Source: Algorimicrobium algoritergicola
GTDB taxonomy: Bacteria; Bacteroidota; Bacteroidia; Flavobacteriales; Flavobacteriaceae
Direction: 5' to 3'
Assembly (NCBI RefSeq): GCF_008086165.1
Contig: NZ_VSKL01000002.1
Coordinates: forward strand, 1 to 64,000
DNA length: 64,000 nt
A program made the position numbers and the translations under genes. The notes beneath the pieces are model-generated. The model was given only the letters and a program-made list of their open reading frames with translations. It was not told where the DNA came from and searched no databases. This document shows, in pieces, positions 55,108-62,052 of this stretch; within the stretch, counting starts at the first letter, position 1; each line of letters begins with the position of its first letter.

Positions 55108-55572
55108 ATGAAAAAGATATACACCTTTTTAGCAGCCATATTGCTAACAGCAACCACCTTTGCCCAAACGCCAGAGAAAATGAGCTACCAAGCGGTTGTA
55201 AGAGACAGTGGTGATGCATTAGTGACTAATCAAGCCGTAGGCATGCAAATAAGTATTTTGCAAACTACAGCAACAGGAACAGCAGTTTATGTAGAAACCC
55301 AAACGCCAACCTCTAACGTTAACGGATTAGTGACTGTAGAAATAGGCACAGGATCTGTTGTAAGTGGCCATTTCACGACCATAGATTGGGCTGCAGACAG
55401 CTACTTTATAAAAACAGAAACCGATCCAACTGGAGCTGCCAGTTACACTATTATAGGTATGAGCCAGTTATTAAGTGTGCCTTATGCGTTACATGCAAAA
55501 ACGGCTGAAAGTGTCACAAACGATTTGGTAGACGATGCAGATGCTAACCCTACAAACGAATTGCAAACATAG
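55108..55572 (+). pseudogene. Third DGR target gene copy, N-terminal part only
   Basis: 154 residues from ATG 55108: signal peptide and N-terminal domain as in targets 1 and 2 (EKMSYQAVVRDSGDALVTNQ ... LLSVPYALHAKTAES), then DDADANPTNELQT and a stop. The normal continuation would be a DUF1566 region; instead unrelated fragments follow. A single in-frame reading joins it to the avd remnant upstream, so the deletion took out the template repeat and RT area if these were ever there. Confidence 0.7.
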
Positions 55573-56249
55573 AGCAAGTATTGGTTGTTGGAAATGATGC
55601 CAATGGAAATGACCTTATAAACACAGGGCAAATTGTTAGAGGTACGGGCAACACCAAATACAGAATCTTCGATGGAAATTGCAACGCCATTGCCAGTTGT
55701 TTTTCCTTCAATGACACAAACTGAAGTTGATGCAATAGCAACTCCAGTGGAAGGCATGGTACAGTATAATACGGATGCGAAAAGGTTGCAGATCTATGCC
55801 ATACTAACGGATAAAGCTGAAATATTAAACGAAATTTTTACAGGTTCAGAAATGAGAGGTATTTATTGTATTACCCAATCATTTACATCTCCTATAGCTG
55901 GACAAATTGTGCTATAGAGTTACTCGTAAAAGACGGGAATCGTGGTCCTGGACCTCATGATATTGATTTTTTTGGTAGTATGGGGTATGAACAATTTACA
56001 ATTCCTTCTTATTCAAGTTTTACTTGGTTTACTTTTAAATTAGCGACGCCTAAACCGGTTAATGCAGGGGTACAAACGTTCCTGTCGTTTTGTAATGTAT
56101 GGCAGACCACTTTTGCAACGAATAGTAATTACCTTAATGGTAGTAGTCATGAAGCTTCTGCTTCAACGCCAAATGCACAAGGTGATTTGTTGTTTAGAAT
56201 ACATAGTCAGCCAATTCCTGGATCATGTGGATGGCAGAATATGAATTAA
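55573..56249 (+). pseudogene. Decayed C-terminal part of a target-like secreted protein
   Basis: Three overlapping frames give successive pieces: VVGNDANGNDLINTGQIVRGTGNT, then PLPVVFPSMTQTEVDAIATPVEGMVQYNTDAKRLQIY, then (after a frameshift near 55910) IELLVKDGNRGPGP ... LLFRIHSQPIPGSCGW to 56249. The pieces belong to one original protein with the stop after WQNMN. A strong terminator lies just behind, as expected for an old gene end. Confidence 0.6.
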
Positions 56250-56299
56250 TCCATAGCTCTAAAACATATAATGTTCTTTTATGAAAGCATTTAGAAAAA

Positions 56300-56342
56300 C
56301 AAAACCAACAGTACTTTTATAGTGTACTGTTGGTTTTTTATT
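56300..56342. terminator. Bidirectional Rho-independent terminator
   Basis: Perfect 12-bp stem AACCAACAGTAC/GTACTGTTGGTT with a 9-nt loop (56303-56335), with T-runs on the + side and a run of A on the other. Lies between the decayed target gene and the parE remnant. Confidence 0.85.
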
Positions 56343-56360
56343 GTTGTGTGCCATTTTTTA

Positions 56361-56626
56361 TTACAGTCGTTTTTTAATACCCATTATCTGGTGTAAAATT
56401 CTAACAGTTTCTACAACTTCATTTTCCACGTTTCTGTAAAAAAATCAGATGCGATTTGATTTTAGTTACTCGATAGTTTTTTAGAGTTTGTTCTACGGAT
56501 TTTCCAGTCAGATAATGCGTTACATCTGTCGGCTTGTTCTGTAGAGCATTTGTTAAGCGTATAAATCCATATTTTGTCTAAATCCTCAATCGCTTGTTTA
56601 CTTATTCGGTATGGCTGTTTACTCAA
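56361..56626 (-). pseudogene. ParE-type toxin remnant
   Basis: Minus-strand pieces PYRISKQAIEDLDKIWIYTLN, then (other frame) YRVTKIKSHLIF and ENEVVETVRILHQIMGIKKRL with stop at 56361 are the recognisable blocks of RelE/ParE toxins. Between them at least two frame changes and a missing segment of about 20 codons are present, so no active toxin is made. It overlaps the end of the antitoxin gene by a few bases, as in intact parDE operons. Confidence 0.75.
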
Positions 56627-56862
56627 AAGTGATTGCGATGTAATTCAGTCCGATTTTGTTTTGGGTCAAAATTTTCAATAAAACCACTATTTTCTCCGAC
56701 TTCGAGAGCTTTAATTAAGTCTTTTTCTTTTTTTTCGCATTCCAGCAAACGTAATGCAGAACGAATAACTTCGCTTACCGAACCATATCTACCTGAATTT
56801 ACGTCCTCTCTGATAAAATCCTCAAAATGATTTCCGAGTGATATTGATGTGTTTTTTCCCAT
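56623..56862 (-). CDS. ParD-type antitoxin
   Basis: 79 residues from ATG 56862 (MGKNTSISLGNHFEDFIRED), preferred over the longer reading from 56892, which adds ten residues without family support. A ribbon-helix-helix start (TSISLGNHFEDFI) and GRYGSVSEVIRSALRLLE are the ParD hallmarks, followed by a C-terminal tail that would bind the toxin. Its toxin partner downstream is broken, so the antitoxin is now an orphan. Confidence 0.85.
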   Translation of the reverse strand: MGKNTSISLGNHFEDFIREDVNSGRYGSVSEVIRSALRLLECEKKEKDLIKALEVGENSGFIENFDPKQNRTELHRNHF

Positions 56863-56934
56863 TTTGACTATAATTCCCCTCAAGTATACCAAATCTTGGT
56901 AACGTAGCCAAATGGCACACAGGATAGGGGTTTA

Positions 56935-57265
56935 AGTAAAAGTATGCATATATATGTGCTATATATACACCACAAACCCTTAACATATTGCTATTTCCAA
57001 TATAGAAACTTAAAGGCATTCAAAAAACACATAGAACTACGTAAATTTCTAGTCATTAATACATAGGGATAAATATAAACAAGCTATTTTTATAAATGCT
57101 TCGGATACCCGTAAAGAGACAAAAAGTATAACCAACTTCGCCAGTTACCGTATCAAAACAAGGTGTAGCACCATTGTGGGTTAGGAGCTAAATTGTTGCC
57201 TGTATGATAAGGCTTTAATGGCATTTTAATTGGACGATATCCACTTTAGTTGCACCCTCTTTTGT
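56935..57265 (-). repeat. Conserved upstream module, copy D (long form)
   Basis: Upstream of parD. Shares with copies A-C the blocks TTTCTATATTG, TTTGTGGTGTATATATA, CACATAGAACTACGTAAATTT and the palindrome (CTTCGGATACCCGTAA, 57099-57114), then CCGTATCAAAACAAGG and TGGGTTAGGAGC ... TGTATGATAAGGC ... GATATCCAC, as in copy C. Confidence 0.65.
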
Positions 57266-57387
57266 GGAGCGGGAAAGACTTGTTTTATGGTGTCAGCAGT
57301 AAATTAGCGTTTCTAAATATTCATCCCCACCAAAATTAGGCCCAATTGATGTATATGCTTATCACATACTTGAGGTTGATTTATGAT

Positions 57388-57966
57388 CTATTTAATTTTT
57401 ATACGGTGTTTCCCTAAAAACCACTGAATCCCAATAATAGTTTTAGCATCGCGAACCTGATTATTTTTAAAGAGGATATGAACGTCATTAACGGGCATTT
57501 TTACCAATTGAATATCTTCTTTTTCGGCGATCATACCGCCACCTTTAAAAACTTTATCGGATGAATTTACTTCGGCATAGTAAAGAAAAATGCGTTCAGA
57601 ACTTCCGCCGGGCGAAACAAAAAACGAACTGATAAAGTCCAGTCCATTTACCTGATAACCAATTTCTTCTTCAACTTCCATTTTCACACGCTGCTCTGGG
57701 TCTTCATTACCCTCGAGAGACCCTGCAGTAAGCTCCAGGATCCAACCATCTGATTCCTTAATCGTTGGATAGCGAAATTGTTTGGTAAACAGTAAGGAGT
57801 CTGTGTCTTTTTCATACAAAACAATGGCAACGGAATCGCCCCGTTCAAAACAAAACCGATCCACTTCAATAGTGTCCGAATTAAACAGATCATGTTTTAT
57901 TCTAGCCTTTTTGATTTGGAAGACATTATCATATACAATGCCTTCTTGAAGTAGGTGGTATTTCAT
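57388..57966 (-). CDS. NUDIX hydrolase, paralog 2
   Basis: 192 residues, close homolog of the gene at 49622-50215 (identical runs such as VAIVLYEKDTDSLLFTKQFR and SERIFLYYAEVNSSDKVFKG). Nudix box at 82-104 with the same MEVEEE variant. The C-terminus differs (KHRIKIK). The two copies in the same orientation, 7.8 kb apart, flank the DGR remnant, hsdM fragment and parD cassette. Confidence 0.85.
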   Translation of the reverse strand: MKYHLLQEGIVYDNVFQIKKARIKHDLFNSDTIEVDRFCFERGDSVAIVLYEKDTDSLLFTKQFRYPTIKESDGWILELTAGSLEGNEDPEQRVKMEVEEEIGYQVNGLDFISSFFVSPGGSSERIFLYYAEVNSSDKVFKGGGMIAEKEDIQLVKMPVNDVHILFKNNQVRDAKTIIGIQWFLGKHRIKIK

Positions 57967-58104
57967 GATGTTTAGGTTTTAAAAAGTGTATCGAAATATA
58001 GACATGGTATTTGCCAATTAATTTTTTAAGGAATCGTAAATATAATTCATGTAGTAACAGCCAATATGTTTTCAGGGTAAAGGCGAGAATACGGCTGCCT
58101 ATAA

Positions 58105-58854
58105 TCACCCCAAGCAATCCAAAACACAAGCCCCAACGGAAGCCGGTACATCATAAACCTCGCCGTCAATAACCTCGTAAAAACGCACACCCAAAACCGC
58201 TACGCCAAAATGCATAGGAGCCGTCACCGTATCGGGAACAAGGCTAATAGATGAACTAGTAGTAATGTCAATAAGATAAGTAGGAGAGACATCTAAAGTG
58301 GAATCGCGCGTATCATAATCAAAGTCTAATACCCCTAAAGTAACGCCAATATGCGTGGTCCCTTTTGGTGTTTTAAATAAACGCGGATTAAAATGGCTTA
58401 TTTCTAACTGCTGCGTTGCCCAATTAAAAGAAGCGCTAGCCGTTAATGTTCTTAATAAAGGGGTCTTGGGTGTAAAGTGATACTGTTTAAGCAAGCGCTT
58501 GCCTTTGGCTGTTTGCAAGCCCTGTTTCACAGTTCTTTTGCCGCGTTCGGAAACGGTATCTAATGCTTTAATGTTTAAAAACAATTGCATCATTCGGGAG
58601 TAAAATAACTTACCTTTAATACCACTTAAAAGCGGCGATAAGGCCAAACGAAATTGCTTATTAAGCCGACTACAAGTCCCAAATTCGTTATAATTATCGC
58701 GAACGGGTTGCATACTGGCTTTGGTTTTTATAGCATACCCATCAAACCCACCGCCAGGTTTTCGTTCATAGCCAATACCACGCGCTATGTAATAATTAAC
58801 GTCGCCCAGCGTTCCCGAAATTGTAAAAGGTCCTTTTTGTCGTGCCATGGTCAT
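58105..58854 (-). CDS. Conserved hypothetical protein
   Basis: 249 residues; the ATG at 58848 (MARQKGPFTISGTLGDVNYY) is an equally good start and removes two residues. The opening MARQKG-x3-I-x-GTLGDV and RKPGGGFDGYAIKTK are shared by a family of Bacteroidota proteins of unknown function. The second half is beta-rich with repeated ASASFNWATQQLEISHF-like strands; no signal peptide or membrane span. GC is a little higher than the neighbours. Confidence 0.65.
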   Translation of the reverse strand: MTMARQKGPFTISGTLGDVNYYIARGIGYERKPGGGFDGYAIKTKASMQPVRDNYNEFGTCSRLNKQFRLALSPLLSGIKGKLFYSRMMQLFLNIKALDTVSERGKRTVKQGLQTAKGKRLLKQYHFTPKTPLLRTLTASASFNWATQQLEISHFNPRLFKTPKGTTHIGVTLGVLDFDYDTRDSTLDVSPTYLIDITTSSSISLVPDTVTAPMHFGVAVLGVRFYEVIDGEVYDVPASVGACVLDCLG

Positions 58855-59313
58855 ACTAATATAGTAAATAACAGCTATATAACCAATAGGTATAGCGTAT
58901 CAACCCTATGGATACCCTATACATAACCCCAGTAAACCTTATGGGCGCAAGCAGCTTCACATGAATTGGGATGCTAGTAGGCACATAAATGCTTAGTTAT
59001 GCTGGACAGAGTTTAAAGCTTTTGCCCCTGAAGAAAGTATAGCTAGAAACTTAAAATAAATGACAGTAACCTAAAACAGTAAATCCAGAGGTTTGAATTT
59101 AAACGTCTCAATTTGTGTTTATAGCGGTTGTTTTCAGGTGTTTGGTTGCGCTATTTAGGCTAAAAAAAACGGAGAATTGTTATACCATCGTTTAGTAAGG
59201 TTGTCGTCTGCAGAGTAGATTTTGGGTGTTGAATATTTTTTCTTCAAGGTTGAATCGTATTCACTTTCGTATTCATTTTCAAATTCTCTTGCAAGGTAAT
59301 CAAAAACGGTATG
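58855..59313. other. Intergenic region, about 460 bp
   Basis: No gene, repeat or known RNA identified between the hypothetical gene start and the tRNA terminator. Confidence 0.5.
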
Positions 59314-59347
59314 CATAAAAAAACGGTTTAGCGAAAGCCAAACCGTT
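59314..59347 (-). terminator. Rho-independent terminator of tRNA-Met
   Basis: AACGGTTT-a-GC-GAAA-GC-c-AAACCGTT (59322-59347), followed on the minus strand by a run of seven T; 25 bp after the tRNA end. Confidence 0.85.
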
Positions 59348-59371
59348 GTTTTTCAAGTGATTAAAAAATCG

Positions 59372-59445
59372 TAGCGAGAACGGGGCACGATCCCGTGACC
59401 TCTGGGTTATGAATCCAACGCTCTAACCAACTGAGCTACCTCGCC
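59372..59445 (-). tRNA. tRNA-Met (CAT), elongator type
   Basis: 74 nt on the minus strand. Acceptor GGCGAGG/TCTCGCT with wobble pairs at both ends, D-arm with GGTTA, anticodon loop TTCATAA (anticodon 59409-59411), T-arm ACGGG-ATCGTGC-CCCGT, discriminator A. The genomic bases after it are CGA, so CCA is added after transcription. The sequence is of the elongator, not the initiator, kind. Confidence 0.93.
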
Positions 59446-59622
59446 ATATTCCTGTACAAATAGGAATCTCTTAATTTAAACTGGTTTTCACCAGTTTTTA
59501 AGGCTGCAAATATAACAACTAATTTATTCCGTGCAAATAAAAAGTGACTAAAAATATTTATAAAAAATAGTTTGAGTTTTTAGCAATTAAATGTATATAT
59601 TGAGCGCATAAATTATGTAACT

Positions 59623-60009
59623 ATGAGTGAGAAAGTAAAATTTGAAATGGAGTTTCCAATACAGGCTTCACCTCAATTATTATATCAATATATATCAACA
59701 CCTTCGGGCCTTTCCGAGTGGTTTGCCGAAAACGTAAATTCAAGAGGCGAGCTTTTTAAATTTATCTGGGATGGTTCTGAAGAACAAGCTAATTTAGTCA
59801 GTAAAAAAAGTGGTGAACGTATTAAATTTCGTTGGGCAGCCGATGAAGGGGAACCTTATTTCTTTGAAATTCGTATTCAAGTGGATGAGATTACCAAAGA
59901 TGTTTCTATTATGATTGTCGATTTTGCCGAAGAAGATGAAGTGGATGAAGCAAAGATGCTTTGGGATAACCAAATTTCCGATTTAAAACAAGTATTGGGC
60001 TCCGCTTAA
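59623..60009 (+). CDS. START-like domain protein (AHSA1/Bet v1-type fold)
   Basis: 128 residues, full length for this small Bacteroidota family. MEFPIQASPQLLYQYISTPSGLSEWFAE is the typical start (a strand, then helix with LSEWF), followed by FIWDGSEEQANL, IKFRWA and a C-terminal helix (MLWDNQISDLKQVL). Ligand unknown. Followed by a terminator that ends at the next start codon. Confidence 0.85.
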   Translation: MSEKVKFEMEFPIQASPQLLYQYISTPSGLSEWFAENVNSRGELFKFIWDGSEEQANLVSKKSGERIKFRWAADEGEPYFFEIRIQVDEITKDVSIMIVDFAEEDEVDEAKMLWDNQISDLKQVLGSA

Positions 60010-60030
60010 GGTGGTTTCTATTATAAAACA

Positions 60031-60065
60031 TATCTTTGTCCCGAATAAAATTCGGGACTTTTTTT
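60031..60065 (+). terminator. Terminator touching the next start codon, overlapping a possible promoter
   Basis: Perfect stem GTCCCGAAT-AAA-ATTCGGGAC (60038-60058) then seven T ending at 60065; the ATG of the aminotransferase is at 60066. Immediately before the stem is TATCTTTG (60031-60038), a match to the Bacteroidota -7 box TAnnTTTG. Confidence 0.75.
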
Positions 60066-60911
60066 ATGATCAATTTCAACGGAAATATAACAGATGATAG
60101 CAACGTGATATCTATAAATAATCGTGGTTTTGCCTATGGTGACGCTGTTTTTGAAACCTGTAAATATTCACATGGTAAACTCTTGTTTTGGGAGGATCAT
60201 TATTTTCGTCTGATGGCTTCCATGCGAATCATGCGTATGGAAATCCCTATGAATTTTACTATGGAATTCCTGGAAGCTGAAATTCAGAAAACCCTAACTG
60301 AAAATAAGCTTGCAAACCATACATCGCGTGTTAAATTAACCGTATTTCGAAGTGAAGGTGGTTTGTATAGTCCAACAAGTAAAGAGGTGGGTTTTGTTAT
60401 TGCTGTTAACGCACTAGATGCTGATTTTTATTTAATGAATGATGGGGATTATGAAGTGGATTTGTTTAAAGATTTCTACGTGTCTCCTAGTTTATTATCC
60501 ACCTTAAAAACTAATAATAAAGCGATTAATGTGGTAGGAAGTGTGTATGCTGAAGAAAACAGCTTACAAAACGCGTTGTTGTTGAATACGGATAAAAAAG
60601 TAGTAGAAGCTTTAAACGGGAATTTGTTTTTAGTAAGTGGGAATAGTATTAAAACACCACCACTTTCTGATGGTTGCTTGAAAGGTATTATGCGAAAACA
60701 AATTATGGAGCTTATTGCACAGTTGCCTGATTATAAGTTAGAAGAAACATCTATTTCGCCTTTTGAATTGCAAAAAGCCGATGCGTTATTTATAACCAAT
60801 GTCATAACGGGTATTCAGCCTATTAGTAAATACCGAAAGAAAACTTTTGACAATACGGTTGCCAAAATGTTATTACAAAAATTACAAGTAAAAATTAGAT
60901 TATCTAGTTAA
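60066..60911 (+). CDS. Aminotransferase class IV (branched-chain or D-amino-acid/ADC lyase type)
   Basis: 281 residues. I choose ATG 60066 (MINFNGNITDDSNVIS); the longer frame from 60036 would be encoded by the terminator stem. Family motifs: NNRGFAYGDAVFET, the PLP lysine in LKTNNKAINVVGSVYAEE (the KTNN/K region), EALNGNLFLVSGNSIKTPPLSDGCLKGIMR, FITNVITGIQPI. PLP-dependent; the subtype (branched-chain aminotransferase-like or aminodeoxychorismate lyase-like) is not decided. Overlaps the convergent yqgE by 8 bp. Confidence 0.85.
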   Translation: MINFNGNITDDSNVISINNRGFAYGDAVFETCKYSHGKLLFWEDHYFRLMASMRIMRMEIPMNFTMEFLEAEIQKTLTENKLANHTSRVKLTVFRSEGGLYSPTSKEVGFVIAVNALDADFYLMNDGDYEVDLFKDFYVSPSLLSTLKTNNKAINVVGSVYAEENSLQNALLLNTDKKVVEALNGNLFLVSGNSIKTPPLSDGCLKGIMRKQIMELIAQLPDYKLEETSISPFELQKADALFITNVITGIQPISKYRKKTFDNTVAKMLLQKLQVKIRLSS

Positions 60912-61464
60912 AAGTAGGGTCTTCAGGTGCATTGGACCAAATGGTATAGTCACCACCAAATTCCATCATTTTTTCTTTCCAAAACGTTTCATAGTTTTTT
61001 TCTATAATGTTTTGCTTATAAATATTTTCAGTTACAACCCAGGAATTTGTTTTTAATTCGGCGTTTAATTGATCCGCATCCCAACCCGAGTACCCAAGAA
61101 AAAAGCGAATATTCTTTTCATTTATCTCATTATTGGCAATTAATTCGGCTACTTTATTAAAATCGCCTCCCCAATAAATTCCTAAAGAAATTTCTACACT
61201 ATTCGGAATGAGTTCTGGCACCTTATGTATAAAATAAAGATTATCCTGTTCTACGGGTCCGCCATTATAGACCTTAAAAGTGGCGTCTAATTCGGGAATT
61301 AAATCACTGATAGTGTACTCCAAGGGTTTATTTAAAATAAATCCAATAGAGCCTTCATCCGTATGATCGGCTAAAAGAATGATAGAACGGTTAAAGGAGA
61401 TGTCACCAATTATAGAAGGTTCGGCAATAAGCAAGTTTCCTTTTTTTGGTTGTATTGAAATCAT
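60904..61464 (-). CDS. yqgE: YqgE/AlgH family protein
   Basis: 186 residues. Family motifs: GNLLIAEPSIIGDISFNRSIILLADH at the start, GSIGFILNKPLE, VYNGGPVEQDNLYFIH, LGYSGWDADQLNAELKTNSW. Highly conserved bacterial protein of unclear biochemical function. The length is that of the Bacteroidota form. Confidence 0.92.
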   Translation of the reverse strand: MISIQPKKGNLLIAEPSIIGDISFNRSIILLADHTDEGSIGFILNKPLEYTISDLIPELDATFKVYNGGPVEQDNLYFIHKVPELIPNSVEISLGIYWGGDFNKVAELIANNEINEKNIRFFLGYSGWDADQLNAELKTNSWVVTENIYKQNIIEKNYETFWKEKMMEFGGDYTIWSNAPEDPTFN

Positions 61465-61533
61465 ATAGTGATAGATTTTCTATTATAAATCTAATATTTT
61501 TTTTGTTAATAACAAACAGATGCTACCATTAAT

Positions 61534-61566
61534 AACAAAAAAAGGTCTTCGAAACGAAGACCTTTT
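61534..61566 (-). terminator. Rho-independent terminator of the HU gene
   Basis: Perfect stem AAAGGTCTTCG-TTT-CGAAGACCTTT on the minus strand (61541-61565), followed by TTTTGTT. Confidence 0.88.
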
Positions 61567-61588
61567 ATACTTATTAATTAAGCGATAA

Positions 61589-61861
61589 TTAGTTTACTGC
61601 TCTAGATAAATCTGAACCAGCTTTAAACTTAACTACATTTTTAGCTTTAATTTTAATAGTTTTTCCTGTTTGTGGGTTTCTTCCATCTCTTGCAGCTCTT
61701 TTAGAAACTGACCAAGATCCAAATCCTACTAAAGAAACTCTGTCACCTTTTTGTAAAGCGCCTTCAATTTCAATTAACGCACATTCTAAAGCCTTCTTTG
61801 AAGCTGCTTTAGTAATTCCTGCGTGTTCTGCCATTGCATCGATTAAATCTGTTTTGTTCAT
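61589..61861 (-). CDS. HU family DNA-binding protein
   Basis: 90 residues, full length. MNKTDLIDAMAEHAGITKAASKKAL, the HU signature GFGSWSVSKRAARDGRNPQTGKTIKI (positions about 46-72) with the DNA-binding arm, and KVKFKAGSDLSRAVN-like end. Nucleoid-associated. A very good TTG-N19-TAnnTTTG promoter lies upstream and a strong terminator downstream, so it is monocistronic. Confidence 0.95.
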   Translation of the reverse strand: MNKTDLIDAMAEHAGITKAASKKALECALIEIEGALQKGDRVSLVGFGSWSVSKRAARDGRNPQTGKTIKIKAKNVVKFKAGSDLSRAVN

Positions 61862-61918
61862 AATTTAAAGTTTAATTATTAATAAATTGTTGGTTAAACA
61901 TTTTTGTTAAATCCATTA

Positions 61919-61948
61919 CAAATTTATACGGATTATCGTACCATGCAA
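61919..61948 (-). promoter_or_regulatory. Promoter of the HU gene
   Basis: Minus strand: TTG (61948-61946), 19-nt spacer, TAAATTTG (61926-61919), a perfect fit to the Bacteroidota housekeeping promoter TTG-N19-TAnnTTTG, 58 bp upstream of the start codon. Confidence 0.75.
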
Positions 61949-62052
61949 GTAATAGCAAGGGAAATACCTAAATTTGTTGATAACTTAACCGATTTGTTAA
62001 TAAAGCGAGTGTATTTCATCGGTTTTTTTGAAATATGAGCATTCATAAGGGT

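Larger units (their letters stand above)
50669..55572 (+). mobile_element. Remnant of a diversity-generating retroelement (targets plus avd, no RT found)
   Basis: Seen: three DUF1566/Lcl-type C-termini differing mainly in codons of a fixed-third-base pattern, tandemly duplicated target units of 1757 bp, a hairpin 16 bp after the last target stop (54848-54859), and an avd gene remnant directly after it. Known: in bacterial DGRs the usual order is target gene, avd, template repeat, reverse transcriptase; mutagenic homing changes template adenines in the target's variable region. Inference: this locus is or was a DGR whose template and RT were lost by a deletion at about 55.1 kb, or lie elsewhere in the genome and act in trans. 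Confidence 0.7.
56345..56921. repeat. Cassette D: matched 10-bp inverted repeats around the parD/parE pair
   Basis: TGTGTGCCAT at 56345-56354, 6 bp beyond the parE stop, and its perfect reverse complement ATGGCACACA at 56912-56921, 49 bp upstream of the parD start. Same placement as in cassettes A and B but a different sequence. Confidence 0.6.

Noticed and set aside
55633-56249. Two separate intact genes at 55633-55917 and 55866-56249
   Set aside because: They continue one another across a frameshift near 55910 and belong to one decayed coding region.
49622-57966. Insertion sequence or transposon
   Set aside because: No transposase gene or terminal inverted repeats with target duplication seen; the interval looks like recombination debris.
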